Positions 9,100 through 18,070 of a stretch of DNA of 64,000 nt are shown here, piece after piece. Below the pieces are notes generated by a model, which was not told the origin of the DNA, did not search any database, and saw only the letters and a program-made list of their open reading frames with translations. Each line of letters begins with the position of its first letter. The stretch's first letter is position 1. The position numbers and the translations under genes are program-made. Source of the stretch: Polycladomyces subterraneus. GTDB lineage: Bacteria > Bacillota > Bacilli > Thermoactinomycetales > JIR-001. The stretch lies in assembly GCF_030433435.1 (NCBI RefSeq), contig NZ_JANRHH010000031.1, positions 62,001-126,000 of the forward strand. Reading direction: 5' to 3'.

Positions 9100-9113
9100 T
9101 ATTGTATACAATA
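9100..9113. promoter_or_regulatory. 14-bp perfect palindrome, putative operator
   Basis: TATTGTATACAATA is a perfect palindrome ending 35 nt before the DUF819 start codon. The TTGTATACAA core resembles operators of GntR-type repressors (inference). Confidence 0.45.
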
Positions 9114-9148
9114 AAATGAAAAGTCTATCAACAAAGGGAGGGGAACCG

Positions 9149-10339
9149 ATGAACTCGCATGAAACTGCTTTGGTGACCAGTCCGTTGGGGGTAGGAGCCG
9201 TCGTCACGCTGTTGATTGCCGTTTCGTTTTGGTTGGACCGCCGTTATCGGTGGTTTTCTTGGTTGGGAACGGCGATTCTCGTCATCACTGGTGGGGCTGT
9301 GCTGGCCAATATCGGCGTGATTCCCCCGTCGATCGAGATGGGTTCCAGCCAAGTCAATCCGTTTTACACGTTTGCGTATGATTACGGGGTCCCGTTGGCC
9401 ATTGTCTTCATCTTGCTGTCCACGGATCTGCGTGCTTTACGAGGAGTGGGGAAGCCCGCATTGATCGCCTTTGTATTGGCCTCAATCGGCACGTTGGCGG
9501 GAACGGTGGTTGGAGCGTGGTTGTTGGCTGATGCGATCGGACCGGAAATGTGGAAACTGGGCGGGCAATTTGCGGCCAGCTACATCGGCGGTGGGGTGAA
9601 CTATGCTGCCGTGGGACAGGCTGTGCATACAACTGGTTCGTTGTACGCCGCGGGTGCCGCTGCGGACAACATCATGACCAATCTGTGGATGGTGGCCACT
9701 GCGGTGATCCCCACTTTGCTGGCCCGTTTTTATCCGTCCATCCGCAACCGACAGGGAACTGATACGGCACCGGTGGCAAACGGCTTTATGAGCGGCGGAC
9801 CGACCACTGTTTCCATCCATGAGATGGCGTATTTGACGGCGGTGGCATTGACGTTGGTCGCCGTTTCCCAGTGGATCACACCGATCGTGGCCCGATGGGT
9901 CGGATTCGAGATTCCCACCGTTATTTACTACACAACGTTTGCTTTGCTGTTGTCTTGGCTTACGCCGATCAACCGTTGGGGTGGCGGAGAAGAACTGGGC
10001 AACCTGATGCTTCATTTCTTCTTCGCCACCATGGGAGCGGGGACCATTCTTTCGACACTGGTGAACAAAGGACCGGCCGTCTTCCTCTTCCTGACCGTGT
10101 TGGTGGGTGTGCACGCGCTGATCGTTTTCGGTCTGGGGAAATGGACGCGGATCGAGATCGAAACGCTGTCCATCGCCAGCCAGGCAACCGTCGGCGGTCC
10201 GTCCACCGCGCTGGCACTGGCCGTTTCTCAACGCTGGACATCGCTGGTGACGCCGGGAGTGTTGTTGGGTGTGTTGGGCTACGCCATCGGGACTTATGTG
10301 GGGATTGCCACAGCCCGCCTGTTGCAGGTGTTGTTGTGA
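9149..10339 (+). CDS. DUF819 (YjcL-like) integral membrane protein
   Basis: The 396-residue protein has about 10-12 hydrophobic helices. Characteristic segments are LSTDLRALRGVGKPALIAF, GGQFAASYIGGGVNYAAVGQA and SQATVGGPSTALALAVS. The glycine-rich re-entrant-like stretches in both halves suggest an internally duplicated transporter fold. This is the DUF819/YjcL family, whose substrate is not established. The ATG at 9149 follows GGGAGGGGAACC. A TATTGTATACAATA palindrome overlaps its probable promoter. It converges with the metallophosphoesterase transcription unit. Confidence 0.85.
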   Translation: MNSHETALVTSPLGVGAVVTLLIAVSFWLDRRYRWFSWLGTAILVITGGAVLANIGVIPPSIEMGSSQVNPFYTFAYDYGVPLAIVFILLSTDLRALRGVGKPALIAFVLASIGTLAGTVVGAWLLADAIGPEMWKLGGQFAASYIGGGVNYAAVGQAVHTTGSLYAAGAAADNIMTNLWMVATAVIPTLLARFYPSIRNRQGTDTAPVANGFMSGGPTTVSIHEMAYLTAVALTLVAVSQWITPIVARWVGFEIPTVIYYTTFALLLSWLTPINRWGGGEELGNLMLHFFFATMGAGTILSTLVNKGPAVFLFLTVLVGVHALIVFGLGKWTRIEIETLSIASQATVGGPSTALALAVSQRWTSLVTPGVLLGVLGYAIGTYVGIATARLLQVLL

Positions 10340-10358
10340 GAGGATTTGGACAAGGTCA

Positions 10359-10388
10359 CAAAAAACCCGCCGAGGTAGATCGGCGGGT
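10359..10388 (-). terminator. Terminator for the minus-strand metallophosphoesterase unit
   Basis: ACCCGCCG-8 nt-CGGCGGGT stem. Read on the minus strand it is followed by six T residues, so it ends leftward transcription; it may also act for the DUF819 gene. Confidence 0.7.
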
Positions 10389-10459
10389 GTGAATATCTCT
10401 GGATGAAAGGAACCCCTTGTACCAACGGATACCGGCCAAAACGATTAAAAGAAGATAGA

Positions 10460-10573
10460 TCACCAAAAAGGGTTTTGACTTTCTGTAGAATAAAAAGCCG
10501 ATTGTGGACAGGATCTAAGTAAAGATTGAGAGCCTAACTGCAACGACAACACCATCTTTATCCACCATTTCAT
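10460..10573 (-). pseudogene. Small membrane protein coupled to metallophosphoesterase, probably frameshifted
   Basis: An ATG overlaps the metallophosphoesterase stop by one base (TGATG) and follows GGAGGGAG, a classic coupled start. The frame gives MKWWIKMVLSLQLG and then stops after 37 residues (QNPFW). In another frame the sequence continues with a convincing membrane helix, FLVIYLLLIVLAGIRWYKGF, up to the terminator. The simplest reading is a one- or two-base frameshift around 10480-10530 in a small membrane-protein gene. A genuine 37-aa peptide is the alternative. Confidence 0.45.
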
Positions 10574-11430
10574 CAGGATATCTCCCTCCTCAACTCCAAC
10601 ACACTGATCTGCGGGCGGCAGTTGAAGCGAATTGGAAGCAAGGTGGTTCCAATGCCACGGTTGACATGTAACTGCATACGATCCAGCTGATACCATCCGT
10701 CCACATACTTTTTTGCCCCTGGTGGTGTGATCACGTGACCAATCAGAGGCAGACGAATTTGCCCACCGTGGCTGTGGCCGGACAATTGCAGGTCGACGGG
10801 ATGATGTTTCGCTCCCTCCGCAACATCCGGACAGTGAGACATCAGGATGGTGCAGGCGTTTGCAGGTAACCCATCCAATGCGTGCCTGATGTCCGGATGC
10901 GACATCAGCAAATCTTCGATACCCGCAAGTACAATCACATCCTCCCCTTTTTGAATCAGGCGGTGTTCGTTTCGCAACACTTCAAAACCGCTCCGATTCC
11001 AGCCATCGACGATCGCTTCGGGATCTCGGTAATCGTGATTGCCCAGTACGGCGAATTGGCCGAGTGGGGCACGCAATTGGGTCAGATACGGGATCGCCTC
11101 GTTGACGACTTCGGTACCATCGTCGACCAGGTCACCGGTGAACAGGAGCAAATCAGGCTGACAACGCCGGATCGTTTTGGCAATGGTATCTAAATCCCGC
11201 GGCATCAGGTGAAATCCGAGATGCAAATCACTGAACTGCACGATCCGCATCCCTTCAAACGCTTGCGGTAAACAGGGAATGCGAATGGACACATGCTCTA
11301 CCTCATGCCAATAGGGTTCAATCCAGTATCCGTACACGCCCGCGGAGCCGATCAGTCCAGCCAATCCCAAAGACGCCGTCAGCAAATGCTTGAGAAATTG
11401 CCTTCTAGTCAGTTTGGTAGTTACTTGCAT
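10573..11430 (-). CDS. Exported metallophosphoesterase (YkuE-like) with Tat signal
   Basis: The 285-residue protein starts MQVTTKLTRRQFLKHLL, a twin-arginine signal (RRQFLK) followed by a hydrophobic stretch. It carries the calcineurin-like motifs in order: FSDLHLG, FTGDLVDDG, LGNHDY, and GHSHGGQIRLP near the C-terminus. These bind a two-metal centre that hydrolyses phosphate esters outside the membrane. YkuE-type enzymes are wall-associated in Bacillus. The physiological substrate is unknown. A small membrane gene overlaps its stop. Confidence 0.88.
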   Translation of the reverse strand: MQVTTKLTRRQFLKHLLTASLGLAGLIGSAGVYGYWIEPYWHEVEHVSIRIPCLPQAFEGMRIVQFSDLHLGFHLMPRDLDTIAKTIRRCQPDLLLFTGDLVDDGTEVVNEAIPYLTQLRAPLGQFAVLGNHDYRDPEAIVDGWNRSGFEVLRNEHRLIQKGEDVIVLAGIEDLLMSHPDIRHALDGLPANACTILMSHCPDVAEGAKHHPVDLQLSGHSHGGQIRLPLIGHVITPPGAKKYVDGWYQLDRMQLHVNRGIGTTLLPIRFNCRPQISVLELRREIS

Positions 11431-11489
11431 GCTTCTCTTCCCCTTTTCATGCAGCCAGGGCGTGTCTGGTCATTAGAACTGGCGGTGAT

Positions 11490-11580
11490 GTTTTCGAAGC
11501 GTATTTTGCCGCGTTCTGCGCACCCGGTCCAAAGCGGGTTTGCTTCCTAGGAGGGCGCAGGTGGAACAAGCCTGGAAAGC
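11490..11580. repeat. Dispersed intergenic repeat, copy 1
   Basis: The segment CGAAGCGTATTTTGCCGCGT...CTGCGCACCCGGTCC...AAGCGGG...TTTGCTTCC...GTGGAACAAGCC aligns over about 90 nt with 15258-15343, with few substitutions and one short insertion. It also shares AAGCGTA-TTTGCC and CTGCGC with 22786-22813. It lies upstream of the metallophosphoesterase gene and shows no coding frame. Confidence 0.6.
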
Positions 11581-12002
11581 AATTTGGAAGATATGATCAG
11601 GCATGTCTCAGGTTGAGGATAGCATGAGTTGATCTCCTTCACCATTCATTTTTCAACATCCTTCATTGAAGTCAATTATTCTGAGCCCAGGCGACAAAAG
11701 GTGTCCTTTTCTGTATGGAAAAAGGTTCCCCTAGCTCAACATGGCTCTAACGAAAAAAAATCGCTACCCCTTAACAATTACATGCTAACGATCTGGTAAA
11801 GCCGTTCAAAATGTGACCAATGGTGTTTAGGGGGAATGGAATTTTACGGACGAATCGATTTCCATAAAAAGTAAATAATTGACAAATAAAGAGAATGGGG
11901 GCACTAACTCCAATTTGAGAGGAGGATCAGGGAAAACGAGAGCGGAGAGGGAATCGTCCTGCTGTCAAGGGCCGATCCATTGATGAAAAGGAGAGGATCA
12001 GA
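11581..12002. other. Non-coding gap upstream of the broken surface-protein gene
   Basis: This is A+T-richer than its surroundings, with no convincing frame. A GGAGAGG ribosome site at its right end belongs to the downstream broken gene. I see no clear promoter pair and no further repeat copy. Confidence 0.5.
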
Positions 12003-13718
12003 TTGTTGAGAAGATGGGGGAAGCTGCTGATTGCTTGTTCATTGACGGTTTCGTTGATGATCATGCCGGTGATGGGAACAAACGCTTAGAAAGGTACAAC
12101 GACGAAAACAAACGTACAAAAACAGCAACAATCGACCCAAGCACAGACGAAACAGCGTGCATTGACGCGGTTAAAACAGATGAAAGCCCGCGGGATGCTG
12201 AGGTTGCTGAGTGTTGTGGAGTTGGAGCAACAAGGAATGAAGTCGGGTAAACAGGGGACCGCGCAGTCAACCGAACCTGCCAAGGTGGAATTCAAAGGGC
12301 AAGCCACCATCTACGACATCCATTACTTCTACTATGCCGGGGGTATAGGGGCACCCTACTACTTGGTCAATGCAGATACCCTGCGGTTTGTGGAGGATCA
12401 GCACAACATGCCCACGGGCAACTACTATCTGATCACATTCGGATTGGTGGGTGCTGCCCAACCGTACGATTTCACATTGAGCGGGGAAGGGTTGATCCCG
12501 GAAAATTCGTACCCGGAGCAAGCTCACTTTACTACCCAGTTTCCTTTTGGTAACGCCCATTTCACCCGGCTGAAACAGGGAGAGGAAGACCAGGTGCAAA
12601 CCTTGACTGCCCGTGTGGATGACGGCACTGGGTACGTCTATTTGAATGATTGACCGGTCGGGGACAAAAAAACGGGTGATTTTACGATTCAAACAACGTT
12701 CCGACTGGGGTATAACACGTTGGCCTATGATGTATTTCGCAACGACTCCCGCAACTGGATGTCCACCAACTATGAAGTGATCGGCACCGATCTGATCCGA
12801 CTGGGCGGGGCGGATCGTTTCGAAGTATCGGCCAATATCAGCCGGGAAATTGACAAACGGTATGCCAACCCGCAAACAGTGTACATCGCAAGCGGTTTGA
12901 CTTATCCAGACGCGCTATCCGGCGCCCCGTTGGCGACACGGATGGAAGCGCCGCTGTTGCTGACGCAATCGGATCATCTGCCTAGCAAGGTAAAAGCGGA
13001 AATCGAACGATTGAAGCCGAAACATGCCGTGATACTGGGCGGGACGGGATCGGTGTCCACTCAGGTGCGCGGAGAATTGGCCAACATGGGTATCGTGGTG
13101 GAGCGCATCTCGGGGGCGGATCGGTTTGAAGTGTCCGCCAACACGGCGGAACGCTTAGTCCAGATGCAGCCGACCGATACGGCCGTTATCGCGTCAGGTA
13201 CGGTGTTTTCCGATGCGCTGTCCGCTTCCGTTCCCGCGGGTCTCAACGGGTATCCGTTGCTGCTGGTGACACGGGATGCCGTCCCCGGGGCAATCACCAA
13301 GTTTCTCCAAGCCCATCCTGAGATTCGTCGCTTCATCATCGCGGGCGGTCCAGCCACGGTGAGTGACCGTGTCATGGCCCAACTGGCCAAACGGGGCGAG
13401 GTGGATCGAATTTACGGGGTGGATCGTTATGACGTGTCGGTCAATGTGGCCCGTTATTTCGGTCTGTACACCGATTCCGCCGCGTTGGCACGAGGAGACG
13501 TGTTCACGGATGCTTTGTCCGGTGCGCCGCTGGCCGCGATGTCCGGTACGCCGCTGTTCCTCACTCCTTCCGACCGGTTGCATTCTTATGTGGAAGCTCA
13601 TCTGAGCGAAGTGAGATCGCAGATCGGGCCGTTGAATACCGTTTACCTATTTGGCGGAACGGGTTCCATTTCAACAGCAATCGAGAAAAGGATGAAATGG
13701 TATTTGGGATATGAATAA
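12003..13718 (+). pseudogene. Secreted protein with three cell-wall-binding (PF04122-type) repeats, interrupted by two in-frame stops
   Basis: One continuous frame of 572 codons runs from a TTG (12003 or 12006, after GGAGAGG) to 13718. It encodes a signal peptide ending PVMGTNA, a TAG stop directly after it (12087-12089), a Gln-rich linker, an unassigned beta-type domain (about 12265-12650), a TGA stop (12651-12653), and three cell-wall-binding repeats. Each repeat begins with (G)ADRFEVSAN or VDRYDVSVN and contains DALSGAPLA or DALSASVPA and GGTGSVS-like strands. No frameshift occurs over 1.7 kb. Restoring single bases (for example GGA for TGA) would rebuild the protein. I call it a recent nonsense pseudogene. 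An internal start could still yield an unsecreted C-terminal fragment. Confidence 0.8.
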
Positions 13719-13808
13719 GATTGGTTAATGAGCGAAGCCTTCTGACCGAATGATGGAAGGGCTACCCGGAGAGCGGGGTGTCCTTTTTTCAGCGAAAATG
13801 CCTGATAA

Positions 13809-13856
13809 GCCTTCCGTTCCGGTTCATCATGGAACCGATGCGGAAGGTTTTCTTTG
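13809..13856 (+). terminator. Terminator after the broken surface-protein gene
   Basis: CCTTCCG...CGGAAGG outer stem with an inner GGTTC-ATCAT-GGAACC hairpin, followed by TTTTCTTTG. Confidence 0.75.
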
Positions 13857-13943
13857 TTAACCGAATTCATACAATTAACAGTTGGGCTTTGATGCGATCC
13901 TCTGGTAAAGTAAAAGGAAGTAGGTGAAAAAGAGGAGGAAGAG

Positions 13944-15095
13944 TTGTTGTATCGGATGATCTTGTTTGACGTGGATGGGGTGTTTTTAAGCGAAGACCGA
14001 TGCTTTGACGCTTCCGCACTTTCTGTGTGGGAGCTGTTGTACAATCCCCGTTATTTGGGATTGCGGGGAGATGTGTTTAACACTCAACCTTCCGAGGAAA
14101 AAATCCGTCACTTGCGCCAACTGGTGTTTGACAGCGACAGGGTGTTGGATTGGATCAAAACGCGGGGGATCAACTCCAACTGGGATATGGTTCAGATGAC
14201 GTTTTCCCTGCAGTGGCTCCGCTTGTTGAAACAAATTCAAGCCGAGCGGCCGGAGTGGGTGGCGGAAGCGATGAACGGCCCCGTCACAGCCGATGTGTTG
14301 CGTCAGTTGGGCGGACGGTTGCGTGAAGCGGGCATCATGTTTGAGCCACAGTTTGGCGCGTTCATCCCGGCATTGGCCGAGTCGAACGCCACCAAACAGG
14401 AATTGATCGCGTATTTCAATACGTTGGCGAAAGCGTGGTTGGGTGTGGAAACCGAGGTGTTCTCGCCCAAAAGCGCGTTGTGGGAGTTGGGGCGTCATGT
14501 GTTTCAGGAATGGTATCTGGGTGACGACCGATACCGGCAGGTGGAAGGCAAAGCACCAGTCACACCGGGCAAAACTGGATTTTTGCATCAGGAGATTCCA
14601 CTGGCCGATCCCCAGGAGATTCGACATGTGCTGGACGGGTTACGAGCAGAGGGCATCGTGTTGGGATTGGGAACCGGCCGTCCGCTGATCGAGACGGAAG
14701 TGCCGCTTACCGCCCTTGGATTGTATGATGCGTTTGATCTGGAACGGATCGTCACCGCAGATGATGTGATTCAGGCTGAACGGGCGCATCCGGAACATGC
14801 CCCGCTCGGCAAACCGCAACCGTACACATATTTAAAAGGATATTTCGGTCGGAGCAAAGCGGATGCGGAAGTGCTCACCGTCGATTTGCCGTTGCCCAAA
14901 GGCGAAGAAGTGCTGATCGTGGGGGATTCGGTTGCCGATTTGTTGGCGGCCCGAAAAATGGGTTGCAAGTTTGCAGCCACGTTGACGGGATTGACCGGAG
15001 AGGCCGCGCGGGCCAAGTTTGAGGAGTTGGGCGCCGATTATATTGTACGCGATGTGACAGAATTGTCTCGCGTTATCAGCGGAACCGGACGGTAA
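13944..15095 (+). CDS. HAD-superfamily hydrolase
   Basis: The 383-residue protein opens with ILFDVDGVFLSEDR (motif I; the two Asp are the nucleophile and acid/base). It ends with a Rossmann segment containing VLIVGDSVADLLAARKMGC (motif III/IV acidic residues). A large helical cap (about 30-220) separates them, much longer than in phosphoglycolate phosphatases. TTG 13944 (or the adjacent TTG 13947) follows AGAGGAGGAAG. A cytosolic phosphatase is likely, but the substrate is unknown. It is monocistronic, between a terminator and a repeat-bearing gap. Confidence 0.85.
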   Translation: MLYRMILFDVDGVFLSEDRCFDASALSVWELLYNPRYLGLRGDVFNTQPSEEKIRHLRQLVFDSDRVLDWIKTRGINSNWDMVQMTFSLQWLRLLKQIQAERPEWVAEAMNGPVTADVLRQLGGRLREAGIMFEPQFGAFIPALAESNATKQELIAYFNTLAKAWLGVETEVFSPKSALWELGRHVFQEWYLGDDRYRQVEGKAPVTPGKTGFLHQEIPLADPQEIRHVLDGLRAEGIVLGLGTGRPLIETEVPLTALGLYDAFDLERIVTADDVIQAERAHPEHAPLGKPQPYTYLKGYFGRSKADAEVLTVDLPLPKGEEVLIVGDSVADLLAARKMGCKFAATLTGLTGEAARAKFEELGADYIVRDVTELSRVISGTGR

Positions 15096-15113
15096 ACCGG
15101 TGTTTGTCCACTG

Positions 15114-15350
15114 GGACTGCTGACAAAGTGGCCCTGTGCCTGTCCGGTCACCCTAGTCAGGCAGGAATGTTACCCAGGTGAGCGACTGGCCAAGACCGGC
15201 CGAAGAAGAACCGTAAAAAACGCAGGACGCTATCGGCGGTCAATTTTCTTTTGAGCGAAGCACCTTCTCCGCGTCCTGCGTATCCGATCCGAAGCGGCCT
15301 TGTTTGCTTCCCTGCAGGGAGCAAGTGGAGCGAGCCGGGAAGATGATGCG
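15114..15350. repeat. Dispersed intergenic repeat, copy 2 (with a terminal GACTGCTGACAAAGTGGCC end)
   Basis: The left end GACTGCTGACAAAGTGGCC matches the left end of the copy at 32586 (GACTGCTGAAAAAAAGTGGCC). The right half (15258-15343) aligns with the copy at 11490. The 450-nt gap holds this repeat and then the sodA promoter. No coding frame is seen. Confidence 0.65.
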
Positions 15351-15437
15351 CACCATCACGATCAAAAATCGGAACCTGTGGACCTGATCAACACATGGCG
15401 GGATTCTTAACGAAAGCCCACTTTTCATACATTTAAG

Positions 15438-15467
15438 TTGACTATAATTCCACGTTTTTTGCATAAT
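15438..15467 (+). promoter_or_regulatory. sodA promoter
   Basis: TTGACT, an 18-nt spacer, then CATAAT. It lies 79 nt before the sodA start codon. Confidence 0.6.
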
Positions 15468-15545
15468 AGAATCGGGAAGGATGTAAGTGCCCGTCCTTTT
15501 TCGAAGATGAAAAAGGACCAAATCCTACATATTGGAGGGTGAATC

Positions 15546-16163
15546 ATGGCCAAGCACGAACTGCCTGCATTGCCTTATGCCTATGACGCTTTGGAGCCGC
15601 ACATCGATGCGCAAACGATGGAAATTCACCATGGCCGGCATCACGCCACGTATGTGAACAACTTGAATGCGGCGTTGGAAGGTCACACCGCCTTGGCGGA
15701 AAAATCCATCGAAGACCTTCTGCGCAACATTGATCAAGTACCGGAAAGCATTCGTACGGCCGTGCGCAACAACGGTGGCGGTCATGCGAACCACAGCCTG
15801 TTCTGGCAAATCATGAGCCCGAACGGTGGCGGCGAACCGAGCGGAGAGCTGGCTAACGCGATCAACCAAGCCTTCGGCAGCTTCGACCGGTTCAAAGAAG
15901 AATTCACCAAAGCGGCAACCACCCGTTTTGGTAGCGGTTGGGCTTGGCTGGTCGTGAAAAAAGACGGTTCTTTGGCCGTGACGAGCACGCCGAACCAAGA
16001 CAGCCCGCTGATGGAAGGCGACACGCCGATTTTGGGCTTGGACGTGTGGGAGCACGCCTACTATCTCAAATACCAAAACAAGCGTCCGGAATACATCAAA
16101 GCGTTCTGGAACGTGGTCAATTGGGACGAAGTCGCCAAACGGTACCAAGCGGCGCGCGGATAA
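15546..16163 (+). CDS. sodA: Superoxide dismutase (Mn/Fe family)
   Basis: The 205-residue enzyme converts superoxide to oxygen and hydrogen peroxide in the cytosol. All four metal ligands are visible: H28 (IHHGRHH), H83 (ANHSLFW), D166 and H170 (DVWEHAYY). The length is typical, and GGAGGG precedes the ATG. It is a single gene with its own promoter and terminator. The sequence favours the Mn form usual in Bacillales, but metal choice cannot be proven from it. Confidence 0.96.
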   Translation: MAKHELPALPYAYDALEPHIDAQTMEIHHGRHHATYVNNLNAALEGHTALAEKSIEDLLRNIDQVPESIRTAVRNNGGGHANHSLFWQIMSPNGGGEPSGELANAINQAFGSFDRFKEEFTKAATTRFGSGWAWLVVKKDGSLAVTSTPNQDSPLMEGDTPILGLDVWEHAYYLKYQNKRPEYIKAFWNVVNWDEVAKRYQAARG

Positions 16164-16175
16164 GAAAGATCGACA

Positions 16176-16210
16176 AAAGCGCGGTGGAATCTTCCGCCGC
16201 GCTTTTTTGT
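16176..16210 (+). terminator. sodA terminator
   Basis: AAGCGCGGTGG / CCGCCGCGCTT stem with a 5-6 nt loop, followed by TTTTTTGTTG. Confidence 0.9.
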
Positions 16211-16258
16211 TGTGTGATTTCCAAGGAAATACATACCTTACATTCTAATCATTTTCTC

Positions 16259-16287
16259 TTGAAAGGTTTCCATATCCAACTTATAAT
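16259..16287 (+). promoter_or_regulatory. Promoter of the c-di-AMP riboswitch / SleB-like gene
   Basis: TTGAAA (16259-16264), a 17-nt spacer, then TATAAT (16282-16287). Transcription would start just before the riboswitch. Confidence 0.7.
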
Positions 16288-16302
16288 GGTCAACGTACAT
16301 TG

Positions 16303-16433
16303 AACAGCCGAATCTTCGCGTCGGTGTTCGGCGCGGGGTACGGGGGATGCAATCAATGTTGGGGTGAAGTCACCATTTTGGTGGCCGGGATCAACTCCTT
16401 GCCCGAACCCGTCAGCTAACCTCGGAGGCTTGA
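16303..16433 (+). ncRNA. ydaO/yuaA (cyclic di-AMP) riboswitch
   Basis: The conserved blocks of the c-di-AMP riboswitch are present in order: AGCCGAATCT, GGGGTACGGGGGA with GCAATCAAT, TTGGGGTGAAGTCACC, CCGGGATCAACTCC, and GAACCCGTCAGCTAACCTCG. AGCC near the start and GGCT near the end close P1. The class commonly controls wall hydrolases and osmolyte/K+ genes and turns expression off when c-di-AMP binds. Here the aptamer ends only about 13 nt before the start codon, so no terminator fits; control at ribosome binding is likely (inference). Confidence 0.9.
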
Positions 16434-16446
16434 AAGGAGGAATCAC

Positions 16447-17175
16447 ATGTCTATTTGGAAAAAGTGGGCTTGGGTGCTCACGGGTGCAGTAGTTGCGGTG
16501 ATCGTTGCAGCGGTTCCGTTTGGAAACGGAAAGGCGGAAGCGGCTGCACCGACGATGATACAATACGGCAGTAATAACGGAGATGTCTGGGATTTGCAAT
16601 ATCGCTTGCTACAGCTGGGGCTGTACCGTGGCAAGCTGGACGGTATATATGGTTTGAAGACGGAAAAAGCGGTTATCCAGTATCAAATTCATCATAAATT
16701 GCGGATCGATGGTATTACCGGTCCCCAAACGTGGGGATCGTTGAAGCGGCATACCGTATCCAAACAGACGGTATCCAAAAAAGTCCACAGGCAGCCTTGG
16801 CATTCTGTAAATTCCCGATTTTCAAAACAAGACATTGCGTTGATTGCACGAGCCGTATACAGTGAAGCGCGAGGCGAACCCTACAAAGGGCAAGTAGCTG
16901 TAGCCGCTGTGATTTTGAACCGGATTGATTCACCGGAGTTTCCGAAAACAGTACGCGGTGTGATTTTCCAAGATGGTGCGTTTACGGCGGTACAGGACGG
17001 GCAGTTCTGGATGAACCCCAATAGTACGGCCTATCGCGCTACGATGGATGCGATCCGGGGTTGGGACCCTACACATGGTTCGTTGTACTACTTCAACCCG
17101 GACACCGCAACTTCCGGATGGATCTGGTCTCGCCCGCAGGTGACCAAAATCGGAAACCACATCTTCACGAAGTGA
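16447..17175 (+). CDS. sleB: SleB-like cell-wall hydrolase with peptidoglycan-binding domain
   Basis: The 242-residue exported protein has a signal peptide (to about 34, ending KAEAAA) and a PG_binding_1 domain (about 38-98: VWDLQYRLLQLGLYRG...GITGPQTWGSL). The C-terminal Hydrolase_2 catalytic domain (about 120-242) contains ARAVYSEARGEPYKGQVAVA with the catalytic Glu. This is the architecture of SleB spore-cortex lytic enzymes. The c-di-AMP riboswitch in front suggests a vegetative wall-remodelling role is also possible. There is no ypeB downstream, so the SleB name is by architecture. AAAGGAGG precedes the ATG. Confidence 0.85.
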   Translation: MSIWKKWAWVLTGAVVAVIVAAVPFGNGKAEAAAPTMIQYGSNNGDVWDLQYRLLQLGLYRGKLDGIYGLKTEKAVIQYQIHHKLRIDGITGPQTWGSLKRHTVSKQTVSKKVHRQPWHSVNSRFSKQDIALIARAVYSEARGEPYKGQVAVAAVILNRIDSPEFPKTVRGVIFQDGAFTAVQDGQFWMNPNSTAYRATMDAIRGWDPTHGSLYYFNPDTATSGWIWSRPQVTKIGNHIFTK

Positions 17176-17185
17176 CGAGGAAAAG

Positions 17186-17213
17186 CCCGTTCCCTTGGGG
17201 ACGGGTTTTTTTC
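17186..17213 (+). terminator. Terminator after the SleB-like gene
   Basis: CCCGTTCCC-TT-GGGGACGGG type stem followed by TTTTTTTC. Confidence 0.85.
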
Positions 17214-17274
17214 ATGAGTAAAAACCGGAGTGTATGGAAATCTTTTGAGGGGAGATTGTTTATTCATTTTTAGC

Positions 17275-17325
17275 TTGACAAAAGTAAGTATATAAATGCA
17301 TAATATCAACGTAACTAAAGTTAGT
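17275..17325 (+). promoter_or_regulatory. azoR promoter with downstream inverted repeat
   Basis: TTGACA (17275-17280), an 18-nt spacer, then CATAAT (17299-17304). ACTAA-AG-TTAGT (17314-17325) lies about where transcription starts. A repressor site there would fit redox or quinone control of azoreductases (inference). Confidence 0.6.
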
Positions 17326-17380
17326 TTAAATCCGTCATCACTCTCTCATCCATTCCACAAACGAAAGGAAGGAAGCTCAC

Positions 17381-18016
17381 ATGGCGACCGTATTGTACAT
17401 CACTGCCAATCCCAAACCGGAAGACCAGTCGTTCAGCTTGCAGGTGGGACGGGCATTTTTGAATGCCTACCGGGAGGCCAATCCCGAAGATCAAATCGTC
17501 GAGTTGGATGTGTACAAATTGGACATTCCCTTCTTGGACGAAGATGTGTTCAGCGGTTGGGGCAAATTGCAGCAGGGGACCTCGTTTGAGGAATTGTCCG
17601 CAGAGGAGAAGAAAAAAGTGGGACGGATCAATGAGATCGTCGATCAATTTGCAGCAGCGGACAAATACATCATCGTCACCCCGATGTGGAACTTCAGTAT
17701 TCCTCCGCGGATGAAGGCGTATATTGACTCCATCTGTATCGCGGGCAAAACGTTCAAATACACCGAAAACGGTGCAGTCGGTCTGCTGAAAGGGAAAAAA
17801 GCTGTCCACATCCAAGCGCGTGGCGGCATCTACTCCGAAGGCCCGACCAAGGACTTTGAGTTCGGCGACCGTTATATCCGTGCCGTGTTGTCATTCCTGG
17901 GTGTGGAATCCGTGGAATCTGTCATTGCCGAAGGTATGGCGCAATTCCCGGACAAAGCCGAAGAAATCAAGCAAAAAGCCATCCAACAAGCACGCGATTT
18001 GGCCAAATGCATCTAA
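17381..18016 (+). CDS. azoR: FMN-dependent NADH:azoreductase / quinone reductase
   Basis: The 211-residue flavodoxin-like protein starts [19 protein letters not shown], the FMN phosphate loop. It contains [18 protein letters not shown] and [10 protein letters not shown], the isoalloxazine contacts conserved in AzoR enzymes. These reduce azo dyes and quinones with NADH and help in quinone detoxification. Length and motifs are typical. It is monocistronic with its own promoter and terminator; GAAAGGAAGG precedes the ATG. Confidence 0.93.
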   Translation: MATVLYITANPKPEDQSFSLQVGRAFLNAYREANPEDQIVELDVYKLDIPFLDEDVFSGWGKLQQGTSFEELSAEEKKKVGRINEIVDQFAAADKYIIVTPMWNFSIPPRMKAYIDSICIAGKTFKYTENGAVGLLKGKKAVHIQARGGIYSEGPTKDFEFGDRYIRAVLSFLGVESVESVIAEGMAQFPDKAEEIKQKAIQQARDLAKCI

Positions 18017-18070
18017 GTACAATGGAACAGAAAAAATGCCCAATCCCCCTCTCAACCCTCATCATGGACG

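Noticed and set aside
12651-12653. TGA as a selenocysteine codon
   Set aside because: No SECIS-like hairpin directly downstream, no redox motif around it, and a second stop (TAG) exists in the same gene.
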